Shown: one piece after another, positions 1-7,988 of the stretch
How positions within the stretch are numbered: position 1 is the first letter of the stretch
How the letters are laid out: every line of letters starts with the position of its first letter
From: Paludibacteraceae bacterium
GTDB lineage: Bacteria; Bacteroidota; Bacteroidia; Bacteroidales; Paludibacteraceae
NCBI GenBank assembly: GCA_017553575.1
Contig: JAFZKQ010000007.1
Span: 1-33,367 of the forward strand
Direction of reading: 5' to 3'
DNA: 33,367 nt
Notes under the pieces: generated by a model
The model's database searches: none
Seen by the model: only the letters and a program-made list of their open reading frames with translations
What the model was told of the DNA's origin: nothing
Program-made: the position numbers and the translations under genes

Positions 1-184
1 CTCTGTTGATAACATCATCTTGAATAAGTACTGAAACAACTACTCCGTGGCTTCTTGCCTCCATGAGAGTTTGGAATAAATCGTAATTGGTAAACCAAGC
101 AACTGCGATCTCAATGTTTTTGTGTGCTTTCTTTAATTCTTGAATAATATGGTCTTGAATGTGTTCAAAGTGTGCTGTTGTCAT
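1..184 (-). CDS. PLD-like domain protein, N-terminal part
   Basis: This is the first 61 codons of a minus-strand gene that runs off the left edge. The protein opens MTTAHFEHIQDHIIQELKKA and continues with an I-E-I-A-V-A-W-F-T-N strand and V-V-S-V-L-I-Q-D-D. This is the usual N-terminal pattern of bacterial phospholipase D-like (PLDc_2) proteins, in which a helix of Lys/Glu is followed by a beta strand ending W-F-T. The HxKxxxxD catalytic motifs would lie outside the window, so nuclease or phospholipase activity cannot be judged. The CAT at 182-184 is the only start seen, about 50 bases downstream of a good promoter on the same strand. Family assignment is fairly firm; function is open. Confidence 0.7.
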   Translation of the reverse strand, partial: MTTAHFEHIQDHIIQELKKAHKNIEIAVAWFTNYDLFQTLMEARSHGVVVSVLIQDDVINR

Positions 185-238
185 GTTTTATAATTATAGT
201 TGTTCTATTATTTGAAATGCGTTTATTCTCGAGTTGTT

Positions 239-267
239 CAAAGATAAGAAATATATCCATATTCAAA
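239..267 (-). promoter_or_regulatory. Bacteroidota-type promoter for the PLD-like gene
   Basis: Read on the minus strand there is a TTTG (264-267), a 17-base spacer and TATCTTTG (239-246), matching the -33 TTTG / -7 TAnnTTTG consensus. The start codon at 184 would leave a leader of about 50 bases. The rest of 185-444 contains no gene I can see. Confidence 0.6.
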
Positions 268-444
268 AAACGAATGTTGTAATAGAAAAGGAAAGGTAGG
301 GTTGTCTTTTGTTTCATCTCCTTTTAGTGGTATTTATGCGTCATAAGGGACAAATTATCTACTTTTGTCTGTACAAATATGGTACGAATATAGGCAGAAA
401 TCTTAAATAAACAAGCAGAAATTAAAAATACTCACAAAAAAGAA

Positions 445-477
445 AATACGGTGTAACTATTTGAGTTACACCGTATT
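445..477 (-). terminator. strong, probably bidirectional terminator
   Basis: A perfect 14-base inverted repeat (445-458 with 464-477) closes a 5-base loop. On the minus strand it is followed by a U-rich run (complement of A-rich 431-446), so it would end transcripts arriving from dnaK, thioredoxin and the dnaK fragment. A short T-rich tail also follows on the plus strand. Confidence 0.8.
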
Positions 478-509
478 GTTTTCGACTGTCACTTTGAAAT
501 TTCGGGATT

Positions 510-735
510 TTACTTCACCTCCTCGAAGTCAACATCCGTGATGTTGTCACCACCGTTGTTGCCGCCTGCGTTACCAGGGTTTGGATTGCCTTGAGGACCT
601 TGTTGAGCTTGTGACTGTTCTTGAGATGCTGCGTGGAACACGTTGTTCAACTCTGCAATGGCAGCGTCGATAACAGCGATGTCTTGAGCCTCTTTCAACA
701 TAGCCAAAGCTGCCTCGATAGGATGTTTCTTTGGA
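510..735 (-). pseudogene. remnant of a second dnaK 3' end
   Basis: This stretch is a near copy of the last 250 or so bases of the full dnaK at 1312-3219. The reading frame is kept through the C-terminal tail [14 protein letters not shown] and stop. Relative to the intact gene it has two in-frame deletions (three residues in the K-E-A-H-K-A-Q-D-I segment, and M-Y-N-A-Q-A reduced to Q-S) and a few substitutions. Homology ends abruptly near 733-735, where unrelated sequence begins. An open frame continues to an ATG at 821, but that part does not resemble DnaK and has no promoter, so I treat it as a fragment rather than a gene. Together with the true dnaK end it brackets the thioredoxin gene as a direct repeat. 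Confidence 0.85.
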
Positions 736-883
736 ACGAATTGCCTGAGACTTATTCTATGGATAATATTGACCAATGTCGCAATGCTATATATAATTAT
801 GTGAGTCAAAGGTATAGGCATAGTGCATAGGCTTATTGACTCAGAATAAGGCAGATTTCATATAAAATCGAGATAGACACACA

Positions 884-911
884 GTAGAGACGATGTGCAC
901 ATCGTCTCTAC
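884..911. repeat. 28-base perfect palindrome, REP-like
   Basis: GTAGAGACGATG-TGCA-CATCGTCTCTAC is perfectly self-complementary. Short palindromes beginning GTAGAGACG recur in Bacteroidota and cyanobacterial genomes as REP-type elements (recalled, not searched). It is followed by 2.5 copies of CCATATA at 911-926 and lies just downstream of the thioredoxin stop, so the RNA could also act as a 3' stabilising hairpin. Confidence 0.6.
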
Positions 912-942
912 CATATACCATATACCATAAACCCATACAATT

Positions 943-1242
943 TTACTGATACTGTCGAACAACCGCGCTGAGTTCATTTAACCCCAACGCTCCACTTTGG
1001 CGCCACAAGACCTCTCCATTGCGGAAGAGCATGAGGGTAGGGACTGACTGGACACGGTAGGTTGCCGAAAGACTTTGGTTCTTGTCAACGTCCAGTTTGA
1101 GGATGCGGATGTTGTCGCCGACCTGTTCCTTTAACTGTTCTAATACAGGGTGCATCCTTTGGCAAGGAACACACCAAGTGGCGAAGAAGTCTACCAAGAC
1201 CAATTGACCACTATTGATTATTTCTTTAAATTGATCCACCAT
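943..1242 (-). CDS. trxA: thioredoxin
   Basis: The 99-residue protein is a single thioredoxin domain, close to the usual 100-110 residues. The redox motif W-C-V-P-C is at about residues 23-27, after V-L-V-D-F-F-A-T. The cis-proline loop S-V-P-T-L is near residue 68, followed by F-R-N-G-E. The catalytic pair is intact, although the second motif position is Val rather than the common Gly, which may shift redox potential. It reduces disulfides in cytoplasmic proteins. There is no signal peptide. It lies 69 bases downstream of dnaK in the same direction, with only the dnaK terminator between and no TAnnTTTG box, so read-through from dnaK is the likely source of transcript. The gene is flanked on both sides by copies of the dnaK 3' end. 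Confidence 0.92.
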   Translation of the reverse strand: MVDQFKEIINSGQLVLVDFFATWCVPCQRMHPVLEQLKEQVGDNIRILKLDVDKNQSLSATYRVQSVPTLMLFRNGEVLWRQSGALGLNELSAVVRQYQ

Positions 1243-1259
1243 ACTGTTTTAAAATAAGA

Positions 1260-1291
1260 AAGGCGTGTCACTCAGAAGAGCAACACGCCTT
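1260..1291 (-). terminator. dnaK terminator
   Basis: AAGGCGTGT (1260-1268) pairs with ACACGCCTT (1283-1291). On the minus strand the stem is followed by a T-rich run, the complement of 1246-1259. It sits 20 bases past the dnaK stop and may be partly read through into the thioredoxin gene. Confidence 0.75.
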
Positions 1292-1311
1292 TGTTGCATT
1301 ATATTTATTTA

Positions 1312-3219
1312 TTACTTCACCTCCTCAAAGTCAACATCCGTGATGTTGTCACCACCGTTGTTGCCGCCTGCGTTACCAGGGTTTGGATTGCCTTGAGGAC
1401 CTTGTTGAGCTTGTGCCTGTGCGTTATACATCTCTTGAGATGCTGCGTGGAACACGTTGTTCAACTCTGCAATGGCAGCGTCGATAGCAGCGATGTCTTG
1501 TGCCTTGTGAGCCTCTTTCAACTTAGCCAAAGCTGCCTCGATAGGTTGCTTCTTGTCGGCAGGGAGCTTGTCGCCCAACTCGTTCAATTGCTTCTCTGTG
1601 TTGAAGATCATGCTGTCGGCTTGGTTGATCTTGTCGATACGCTCTTTCTCCTTAGCGTCGGCTGCTGCGTTGGCTTCAGCCTCGGCCTTCATTCTCTTGA
1701 TCTCCTCGTCGCTCAAGCCGGATGATGCCTCGATACGGATGCTTTGTGTCTTGCCTGTCGAACGGTCTTTTGCCGATACGTTGAGGATACCGTTGGCGTC
1801 AATATCGAACGTAACCTCGATTTGAGGAACACCACGTGGAGAAGCTGGGATGCCGTCCAAGTGGAAACGACCGATACTCTTGTTGTCCTTAGCCATTGGA
1901 CGCTCACCTTGCAATACGTGGATCTCTACAGATGGTTGGTTGTCTACTGCTGTCGTGAAGACCTCTGACTTCTTGGTAGGGATCGTCGTGTTTGCGTCGA
2001 TCAACTTCGTCATCACTTGACCCATTGTCTCGATACCCAATGAAAGCGGAGTGACATCCAACAAGAGGACATCCTTAACCTCACCTGTCAAGACACCACC
2101 TTGGATAGCTGCACCGATAGCAACCACCTCGTCTGGGTTCACACCCTTAGAAGGAGCCTTTCCGAAGAACTTCTCTACAGCTGCTTGGATAGCAGGGATA
2201 CGAGTAGAACCACCGACAAGGATCACCTCGTTGATATCGTTGGCAGTCAAACCAGCATTTTGAAGAGCTGTCTTACATGGCTCGATCGTACGTTGAATCA
2301 AATCATCAACCAATTGCTCGAATTTTGCACGAGTCAAAGTTCTTACCAAGTGCTTTGGAGCACCGTCGATTGGCATGATGTAAGGCAAGTTGATCTCGGA
2401 AGAAGTGGTGTTGGAAAGCTCGATCTTAGCCTTCTCTGCAGCCTCCTTCAAACGTTGCAATGCCATTGGGTCTTTGCTCAAATCTGCACCGCCATTCTCG
2501 TTCTTGAACTCTTGGATCAACCATTCGATGATACGATGGTCGAAGTCGTCACCACCAAGGTGAGTATCACCTGCAGTTGACTTTACCTCAAACACACCGT
2601 CGCCCAACTCCAATACAGATACATCGTGTGTACCACCACCGCAGTCGAACACAACGATCTTCATGTCTGAGTTCTTCTTGTCCAAACCGTAAGCCAAAGC
2701 AGCGGCTGTAGGCTCGTTGACGATACGCTTAACGTTCAAACCTGCGATTTCACCAGCCTCCTTCGTAGCTTGTCTTTGTGCGTCGTTGAAGTAGGCAGGA
2801 ACTGTGATGACAGCCTCTGTCACCTCTTGGCCCAAATAGTCCTCAGCGGTCTTCTTCATCTTTTGAAGCACCATGGCTGAGATCTCTTGTGGCGTATACA
2901 AACGTCCGTCGATGTCCACACGTGGAGTGTTGTTGTCGCCGCGAACCACCTTGTAAGGCACACGCTCGATCTCTTTTCCGACACGGTCGTAAGTCTCACC
3001 CATGAAACGCTTGATAGAGAAGACGGTCTTCATCGGATTCGTGATGGCCTGTCTCTTGGCAGGGTCTCCGATTTTACGCTCGCCACCGTCGATGAAACCG
3101 ACGATAGACGGAGTTGTACGCTTACCCTCACTATTTGTGATAACTATTGGCTCGTTACCCTCCATAACTGCAACGCAGGAGTTGGTAGTGCCCAAATCAA
3201 TTCCAATAATCTTTCCCAT
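1312..3219 (-). CDS. dnaK: chaperone protein DnaK (Hsp70)
   Basis: This is a full-length 635-residue Hsp70 that binds unfolded peptides in an ATP-dependent cycle with DnaJ and GrpE. The start [15 protein letters not shown] is the phosphate-1 motif. The nucleotide-binding domain covers about residues 1-380, with [12 protein letters not shown] and L-V-G-G-S-T-R-I-P. The linker [16 protein letters not shown] follows, then the substrate-binding domain and an alpha-helical lid. The tail is Gly/Asn-rich and ends D-V-D-F-E-E-V-K. An oddity is the phosphate-2 motif, which reads D-C-G-G-G-T-H-D instead of the usual D-L-G-G-G-T-F-D. No dnaJ or grpE is adjacent. A promoter-like element and a hairpin lie upstream at 3258-3305. 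A broken second copy of the 3' end lies at 510-735. Confidence 0.98.
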   Translation of the reverse strand: MGKIIGIDLGTTNSCVAVMEGNEPIVITNSEGKRTTPSIVGFIDGGERKIGDPAKRQAITNPMKTVFSIKRFMGETYDRVGKEIERVPYKVVRGDNNTPRVDIDGRLYTPQEISAMVLQKMKKTAEDYLGQEVTEAVITVPAYFNDAQRQATKEAGEIAGLNVKRIVNEPTAAALAYGLDKKNSDMKIVVFDCGGGTHDVSVLELGDGVFEVKSTAGDTHLGGDDFDHRIIEWLIQEFKNENGGADLSKDPMALQRLKEAAEKAKIELSNTTSSEINLPYIMPIDGAPKHLVRTLTRAKFEQLVDDLIQRTIEPCKTALQNAGLTANDINEVILVGGSTRIPAIQAAVEKFFGKAPSKGVNPDEVVAIGAAIQGGVLTGEVKDVLLLDVTPLSLGIETMGQVMTKLIDANTTIPTKKSEVFTTAVDNQPSVEIHVLQGERPMAKDNKSIGRFHLDGIPASPRGVPQIEVTFDIDANGILNVSAKDRSTGKTQSIRIEASSGLSDEEIKRMKAEAEANAAADAKEKERIDKINQADSMIFNTEKQLNELGDKLPADKKQPIEAALAKLKEAHKAQDIAAIDAAIAELNNVFHAASQEMYNAQAQAQQGPQGNPNPGNAGGNNGGDNITDVDFEEVK

Positions 3220-3257
3220 GACTTTATCTTTTTTAGTTAATATTCAAAATTTAGTCG

Positions 3258-3273
3258 GTGCTTAAAGAAGCAC
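3258..3273 (-). promoter_or_regulatory. hairpin in the dnaK 5' leader
   Basis: GTGCTT (3258-3263) and AAGCAC (3268-3273) form a 6-bp stem with a 4-base loop, in the untranslated leader of dnaK on the minus strand. It lies between the probable promoter and the start codon. It may stabilise the mRNA or act in heat-shock control; this is inference. Confidence 0.35.
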
Positions 3274-3286
3274 TCGCTTTCTTAAA

Positions 3287-3305
3287 TTCCAAAGTTTGTG
3301 CCAAA
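3287..3305 (-). promoter_or_regulatory. dnaK promoter, sigma-54-like or Bacteroidota sigma
   Basis: The minus strand reads TTTGGCACAAACTTTGGAA. It contains TTGGCAC and, after four bases, TTTGG. This resembles the -24/-12 pattern TTGGCAC-N5-TTGC of sigma-54, with GG instead of GC at -12. The CTTTG could alternatively be part of a degenerate TAnnTTTG box. The element sits about 70 bases upstream of the dnaK ATG. Confidence 0.35.
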
Positions 3306-3447
3306 GGGGTAGAAGCCTATTTCTCGGGATTCTTTCTGCCATTTTTTAGTCAAAGCTCAGAAAACTGGCTTCTTTTTTGTCATGTTGTCTGACAAAATGT
3401 CTTGCCTTCGGGGATGGGCTTGGCGGAAAATAATCGTATCGGAAACA

Positions 3448-3477
3448 TTTGTTTGTCCGAGGAAAGATGTATATTTG
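3448..3477 (+). promoter_or_regulatory. promoter for the T9SS esterase
   Basis: TTTG at 3448-3451 is followed, after 18 bases, by TATATTTG at 3470-3477, a full match to the -7 box. This leaves a leader of roughly 105 bases before the ATG at 3590. Confidence 0.65.
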
Positions 3478-3589
3478 TGGCAAATATTATAGTATTAACG
3501 GGGAGCGTTCAAAATCACTTATACGTCAAAAGCTCCAGTGAAGTTGAGGCATCTTCCCATTTTAAGAACCAAAAACAAATGTATTATTG

Positions 3590-4825
3590 ATGAAAAAACT
3601 TTTTATCCCCTTATTTATGTTGTTGGCCGCACAACACTCCTATGCGGACTCCAAGACCGAAACGATAGAGGTGGATGGCATCGAACGAAGCTACATCGTC
3701 TATACCCCGACAAAAACCGACAATCCGGCCACTCGCTCCATCTTGATTTTTCTCCATGGTTTGGGCGGTGCGGCAGAGCACTATGCGAGAGTCTGCAACG
3801 CACAAGTTGTCAGTGATACGCACAACGCCTTGTTGGTCTTTCCGCAAGCGTTGCCCGAGCAGAATGAAGAAATCCAATTGGCTGTCAATACCTTAAAGAG
3901 CTCTTTTTCGGACGATTTGGATTTCAAGAATTCATGGGGCGCCGGAGCTAGAGTCTCCGTCGAGACCATCAAGCAGATGGCAGGCCCTATGGCAAGCATG
4001 CTGCCTCTTTTGATTCCTAATGTTATGGAGAGGGGCTACGGAGAGTTGAACGAGAGCGTGGACGATGTGAAATTCTTCAACTCTATCATAGAGACGTTGC
4101 AGAAGAGCGAGACGTATCGTGCCAATGATACCGTATATATGGCGGGAGCCTCCATGGGTGGTGCGATGACCTATAAATATGCCTACAGTGATGAGTGTCG
4201 AGCTCAAAAGATCTGCATTTTGTGCGGATTTGTGGGCGGCGGTGTCGATACAACCCAAAAGGCGCTAAAGGTTCCAGCCTTGATTTTCCATAGTAAGGCA
4301 GACTCTACCGTCAAATATGCTGGCGGACTCTTCAACGGTCCTGTTTTGGAGACCATCCAGACGATAACCTCCCAGAAGGGCTGTGGCGAAGGGGTGACTA
4401 CGGATGTGCCTGATACGAAAGAAGACGGTGTGCGATTGACTAAGACGGAATATAATTGCTCGGAAGAGAATGAAGTCGTCTACTATGAGTCAGACGTCAT
4501 CAGCCATTCGATGATATTGGTGGAGCAGGTGAACGACATCGGTTTCATCACTGAGATGGAACGTTTCTTCTACGGCTCTGTCTCTTTGGGTGTTGACGAG
4601 ATAGGGGCGAACACCCTTGCTTGCTATCCTAATCCTGTTGAGGACAAATTCTATTGTCCAGAGGAGGGTCGTTGCGAAGTGTTCGACTGGTCGGGTAGGC
4701 TTCTCCTTTCGGACAATGTGGAGAGAGGTGTGGTCGATTTGTCCCTTCTTCCTTCCGGATCCTATCTTTTCCGCCTAACAAATAGGGAAGGAGAGATGAA
4801 GCACACCCGATTCGTCAAGAAATAA
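3590..4825 (+). CDS. secreted PHB-depolymerase/feruloyl-esterase-like hydrolase with T9SS sorting domain
   Basis: The 411-residue protein starts with a signal peptide (M-K-K-L-F-I-P-L-F-M-L-L-A-A). Residues 25-330 form an alpha/beta hydrolase of the LpqC/PHB-depolymerase type: oxyanion strand I-L-I-F-L-H-G-L-G-G (about 51-60), nucleophile elbow G-A-S-M-G with Ser188, probable acid Asp238 (H-S-K-A-D-S-T) and His306 (I-S-H-S-M). Residues 343-411 are a type A Por sorting domain: C-Y-P-N-P-V, then V-F-D-W-S-G-R, L-P-S-G-S-Y-L-F-R-L and a Lys-rich end. The family hydrolyses short ester side chains or polyesters; the natural substrate here cannot be told. A spacer of about 70 residues between the first strands and the Ser elbow is longer than usual. 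A TTG at 3587 directly precedes the chosen ATG and is less likely to be the start. The protein should cross the inner membrane by Sec and the outer membrane by T9SS. Confidence 0.85.
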   Translation: MKKLFIPLFMLLAAQHSYADSKTETIEVDGIERSYIVYTPTKTDNPATRSILIFLHGLGGAAEHYARVCNAQVVSDTHNALLVFPQALPEQNEEIQLAVNTLKSSFSDDLDFKNSWGAGARVSVETIKQMAGPMASMLPLLIPNVMERGYGELNESVDDVKFFNSIIETLQKSETYRANDTVYMAGASMGGAMTYKYAYSDECRAQKICILCGFVGGGVDTTQKALKVPALIFHSKADSTVKYAGGLFNGPVLETIQTITSQKGCGEGVTTDVPDTKEDGVRLTKTEYNCSEENEVVYYESDVISHSMILVEQVNDIGFITEMERFFYGSVSLGVDEIGANTLACYPNPVEDKFYCPEEGRCEVFDWSGRLLLSDNVERGVVDLSLLPSGSYLFRLTNREGEMKHTRFVKK

Positions 4826-4861
4826 ATAGAAGAAAAAGCGTGTGTCATAACAGAAAAAAGT

Positions 4862-4869
4862 TAACTTTG
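4862..4869 (+). promoter_or_regulatory. pgk promoter (-7 box)
   Basis: TAACTTTG matches TAnnTTTG about 70 bases before the pgk start. A clear -33 TTTG is missing (the region has TGTG). A short hairpin GGTGA/TCACC (4881-4897) lies in the leader. Confidence 0.55.
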
Positions 4870-4937
4870 CAGAATCTATGGGTGACGAATGATCACCGTT
4901 AGGGAGAATTAATAGATTTTTTAATTATAATAGTACT

Positions 4938-6221
4938 ATGCAATTAATTGACAATTTTAACTTTGCTGGTAAGAAGGCAATCGTTCGCGTGGACTTCAAC
5001 GTTCCATTGAACAAAGAGACAGGTGCAGTAAGTGACGACACACGTATTCGTGGTGCTCTACCTACAATCAAGAAAATCATCACTGACGGTGGTGCAGCTA
5101 TCTTGATGTCTCACATGGGTAAGCCAAAAAATGTTAACCCACAAGAGGGTGATCCTAAGTTCTCTCTAAAGCAAATCATCTCAGCTATTGAGAAGTATAC
5201 AAAGGAGTTCGGTGTAGCATCTATCAAGTTTGCTGACGACGCTGCTAACGCTGCTCAGGCTGCTAAGGATTTGAAGATGGGTGAGATCCTTTTGCTTCAA
5301 AACCTCCGTTACTACGCTGAGGAAGAGGGTAAGCCACGTGGCATCGAGAAGGAAGATCCTAAGTACGACGAGGCTAAGAAGGCAATGAAGGATTCTCAAA
5401 AGAAGTTCGCTAAGACTTTGGCTTCTTACGCTGAGGTTTATGTTAACGACGCATTCGGTACAGCTCACAGAAAGCACGCTTCAACAGCTGTTATCGCTGA
5501 CGAGTTCTCTGATGACAAGAAGATGTTCGGTTTCTTGATCAACAAGGAGCTTAAGGCAATGGACGGTGTTCTTGCTGCTAAGAAGGAAGGCTTCACAGCT
5601 ATCATGGGTGGTTCAAAGGTATCTGATAAGATCAACATCATCACGAACCTTCTTGACCGTGTAGAGAACCTTATCATCGGTGGTGGTATGGCTTACACAT
5701 TCGTTAAGGCTCAAGGTGGTAACATCGGTAACTCACTTTGTGAGAACGACAAGCTTGACCTTGCTCTTGACATCATCGCTAAGGCTAAGGCTAAGGGTGT
5801 TAACCTTCTCCTCCCAGTTGACGCTTTGAACGCTGACAAGTTCGACAAGGACGCTAACACGAAGGAATCAGCTATCGATCAAACTCCTGATGGTTGGATG
5901 GGTCTTGATATCGCTTCTAAGTCTATCGCTAACTTCCAAAAGGTTATCGAGAACTCTAAGACTTTGATCTGGAACGGACCTATGGGTGTGTTCGAGTTCG
6001 ACAAGTTCGCTGCTGGTACAACTGCTATCGCTAAGGCTGTAGCTGCTGCAACTGCTAAGGGTGCTTACTCTTTGATCGGTGGTGGTGACTCTGTAGCTGC
6101 TATCAACAAGAACAACTTGGCTGACAAGGTTAGCTACGTTTCAACTGGTGGTGGTGCTATGTTGGAGTACATGGAAGGTAAGGTTCTTCCAGGTATCGCA
6201 GCAATCCGCGGTGACAAATAA
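4938..6221 (+). CDS. pgk: phosphoglycerate kinase
   Basis: The 427-residue protein catalyses transfer of phosphate from 1,3-bisphosphoglycerate to ADP in glycolysis, in the cytoplasm. Visible motifs are the N-terminal substrate loop V-R-V-D-F-N-V-P-L (about 17-25), [31 protein letters not shown] and the nucleotide loop G-G-G-D-S-V-A-A-I near the C-terminus. Length is slightly above the common 390-420 because of a charged insertion around residues 110-160. Codon use is strongly biased to GCT, GGT, AAG and AAC compared with neighbouring genes, as expected for a highly expressed gene. It stands alone between its own promoter and terminator. Confidence 0.98.
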   Translation: MQLIDNFNFAGKKAIVRVDFNVPLNKETGAVSDDTRIRGALPTIKKIITDGGAAILMSHMGKPKNVNPQEGDPKFSLKQIISAIEKYTKEFGVASIKFADDAANAAQAAKDLKMGEILLLQNLRYYAEEEGKPRGIEKEDPKYDEAKKAMKDSQKKFAKTLASYAEVYVNDAFGTAHRKHASTAVIADEFSDDKKMFGFLINKELKAMDGVLAAKKEGFTAIMGGSKVSDKINIITNLLDRVENLIIGGGMAYTFVKAQGGNIGNSLCENDKLDLALDIIAKAKAKGVNLLLPVDALNADKFDKDANTKESAIDQTPDGWMGLDIASKSIANFQKVIENSKTLIWNGPMGVFEFDKFAAGTTAIAKAVAAATAKGAYSLIGGGDSVAAINKNNLADKVSYVSTGGGAMLEYMEGKVLPGIAAIRGDK

Positions 6222-6239
6222 TTTTTAATCTCATAGAGG

Positions 6240-6268
6240 GGGCAGAATGGTTCATTCTGCCCTTTTTT
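6240..6268 (+). terminator. pgk terminator
   Basis: GGGCAGAATG (6240-6249) and CATTCTGCCC (6253-6262) form a perfect 10-bp stem with a 3-base loop, followed by six T. It is a textbook intrinsic terminator 18 bases past the pgk stop. Confidence 0.93.
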
Positions 6269-6299
6269 GATTTATTGGTAAACCTTAAAACGAAAGAGT

Positions 6300-7070
6300 A
6301 TGATCGGAGCTTTGACCGGAGATTATATTGGATCCATCTATGAATTCAACAATACGAGCGATGCTAATTTCCCTTTGATTGAAACAGGAAAAGAGATTAC
6401 GGACGATTCCATTTGTACGATAGCCGTGGCAGATGCCATCCTTCGTGGCGTATCTTATGAGGAGGCGTTGCACGATGTTTGCTTGAGACATCTCCATCCT
6501 ATGGGTGCCTATGGTAGCGGATTCTTGTATTGGTTGCATTCGAGAGATCCAAAGCCCTACAATTCATGTGGCAATGGCTCGGCCATGCGTGTCAGCCCTG
6601 TCGGTTGGGCCTTCGAAAAGGAGGAGACCGTATTGGTTGAGGCTGAAAAATCGGCCGTATGTACGCATAATCATCCGGAGGGCGTGAAAGGGGCAAAGGC
6701 CACTGCTCATGCCGTGTGGTTCCTTCGTCATTACAAAAATGACATGGAGGGATTCAAGAGGCTCATGTCAGAATATTACCCGGATTGGGAAAGCTTCGAG
6801 AAAGATTTTACTTTGTTTAATGCGCTATGCCAAAATACGGTTCCTTTGTGTATACAGGAGGTGGTCCGTGGAAACTCCTACGAGGAGACCTTGCGAAACA
6901 CCGTTTTGCGGGGTGGCGACACGGACACGAACGGAGCTGTGGCCGGAGCGATGGCTGGTGCCCGATGGGGCGTCCCTTCCGATCTATGGCAGGCGGTCTA
7001 TCGTACGATTGACGAGGATTTGAAGTCGATTGTAGCAGAATTCCTCCGAAAATATAATGTTGTGGGGTGA
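6300..7070 (+). CDS. ADP-ribosylglycohydrolase family protein
   Basis: This 256-residue protein belongs to the DraG/ARH family, di-metal enzymes that remove ADP-ribose from proteins or small molecules. Motifs in order are G-A-L-T-G-D-Y-I-G-S (residues 3-12), I-T-D-D-S (33-37, metal ligands, in place of the common T-D-D-T), G-N-G-S-A-M-R (about 92-98), T-H-N-H-P-E-G, and G-G-D-T-D-T-N-G-A-V-A-G-A-M-A-G-A near residue 207, which supplies the remaining metal ligands. All ligand motifs are present, so it is probably active. The target is unknown. It starts 32 bases after the pgk terminator, with no obvious TAnnTTTG box. A long inverted repeat follows the stop. Confidence 0.9.
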   Translation: MIGALTGDYIGSIYEFNNTSDANFPLIETGKEITDDSICTIAVADAILRGVSYEEALHDVCLRHLHPMGAYGSGFLYWLHSRDPKPYNSCGNGSAMRVSPVGWAFEKEETVLVEAEKSAVCTHNHPEGVKGAKATAHAVWFLRHYKNDMEGFKRLMSEYYPDWESFEKDFTLFNALCQNTVPLCIQEVVRGNSYEETLRNTVLRGGDTDTNGAVAGAMAGARWGVPSDLWQAVYRTIDEDLKSIVAEFLRKYNVVG

Positions 7071-7080
7071 TTCGGTCTAT

Positions 7081-7114
7081 TCTTCGTGTTCAAGAATTGA
7101 TTCTTGAATGAAGA
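7081..7114 (+). repeat. long inverted repeat after the ADP-ribosylglycohydrolase gene
   Basis: TTCAAGAAT (7089-7097) and ATTCTTGAA (7100-7108) pair perfectly around TG, extended by TCTTC (7081-7085) with GAAGA (7110-7114). There is no T-run, so it could be a 3' stability hairpin or a protein-binding palindrome rather than a terminator. It argues against starting the next gene at the ATG at 7108. Confidence 0.5.
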
Positions 7115-7152
7115 GCCTAGACAATTCCACAGGTACATATAAAATCAAAAAT

Positions 7153-7929
7153 ATGAAAGTTGCATTATTCCAATACGACATCGCTTGGAGAAATCCTTTG
7201 GCCAACCTTCAAAAATTGGAGGAGAAATTGGCGGGCGAAGAGAAAAACGCGGTGGATTTGCTCATCCTTCCCGAAATGTTCAACACCGGTTTCTGCATGG
7301 ATCCGGAAGGGATTGCGGAGTCTGCTGATAAGGGTGATACATTGCAGAAAATCAAGCAAATATCGAAAGAATATGATATGGCTATTTGTGGAAGCCTAGC
7401 CATCGAAGAGCAGGGTAGATTCTACAATAGGGGATTTTTTGTGTCTCCTGACGGCACGGTATCTTTTCGGGACAAGAAACATCTCTTCTCCATCGGTAAA
7501 GAGGCCGAATCCTACGCTGCAGGGAATAGCAATGAGGTCATAAACTACAAGGGGTGGAACATCCGTCTCTTGGTCTGCTACGACTTGCGCTTCCCTGTTT
7601 GGTCGAGGAACAAGGAGAACGAGTACGACCTGCTCATCTATGTGGCCAACTGGCCTACCGCACGCATCTCCTCTTGGGACATTCTCTTGCCCGCAAGAGC
7701 CGTGGAGAACGAAGCGTATGTGTGTGGGTGCAATCGGGTCGGGGAGGACGGCATGGGATTCGCCCATGAAGGACATTCCGCGCTCTACGACTACAAGGGT
7801 AAGCGGTTGCTGGATTTCGAACCCAATCAGGAAGCCCTAAAGACCATAGAGATCGACAAAGAGGGATTGGATCGCTTCCGTGCGAAATTCCCAGCCTACA
7901 AGGATGCGGACGCTTTTTCCTTGCGTTAA
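7153..7929 (+). CDS. omega-amidase-type nitrilase family protein
   Basis: The 258-residue protein is a carbon-nitrogen hydrolase of the YafV/omega-amidase group, whose members deamidate alpha-ketoglutaramate and similar dicarboxylic amides in the cytoplasm. The catalytic triad is visible: Glu41 (L-I-L-P-E-M-F-N-T-G-F), Lys108 (R-D-K-K-H-L-F) and Cys142 (L-L-V-C-Y-D-L-R-F-P). W-P-T-A-R and the N-R-V-G-E-D-G segment are also typical of YafV. An in-frame ATG lies 45 bases upstream at 7108, but the family starts at M-K-V-A-L-F-Q and the upstream ATG falls inside an inverted repeat, so 7153 is chosen. No strong promoter is seen. Confidence 0.88.
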   Translation: MKVALFQYDIAWRNPLANLQKLEEKLAGEEKNAVDLLILPEMFNTGFCMDPEGIAESADKGDTLQKIKQISKEYDMAICGSLAIEEQGRFYNRGFFVSPDGTVSFRDKKHLFSIGKEAESYAAGNSNEVINYKGWNIRLLVCYDLRFPVWSRNKENEYDLLIYVANWPTARISSWDILLPARAVENEAYVCGCNRVGEDGMGFAHEGHSALYDYKGKRLLDFEPNQEALKTIEIDKEGLDRFRAKFPAYKDADAFSLR

Positions 7930-7949
7930 GTTTTTTTAGCCACCGCAGG

Positions 7950-7980
7950 TTGTGAAACTCTTAAAAAATGGCTACCTTTG
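7950..7980 (+). promoter_or_regulatory. panB promoter
   Basis: TTGTG at 7950-7954 and TACCTTTG at 7973-7980 fit the -33/-7 pattern with an 18-base spacer. This places the transcript start at about 7986, just before the first helix of the leader. Confidence 0.6.
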
Positions 7981-7988
7981 AATAGAAA

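Noticed and set aside
445-477. CRISPR repeat or attachment site
   Set aside because: The inverted repeat occurs once, has no spaced copies, and its position and flanking runs fit a terminator.
3256-3285. CIRCE (HrcA operator) before dnaK
   Set aside because: The hairpin has GAGTGCTT first and AAGCAC second on the dnaK strand with a 4-base loop. CIRCE is TTAGCACTC-N9-GAGTGCTAA, the opposite order.
3402-3590. Open frame of 62 codons before the esterase
   Set aside because: It overlaps the promoter of the esterase gene, has no protein-like features and starts in a region without ribosome-binding context.
7108-7152. 15-residue N-terminal extension of the nitrilase
   Set aside because: The extension begins inside an inverted repeat and the family starts at M-K-V-A-L-F-Q; the later ATG at 7153 fits length and homology.
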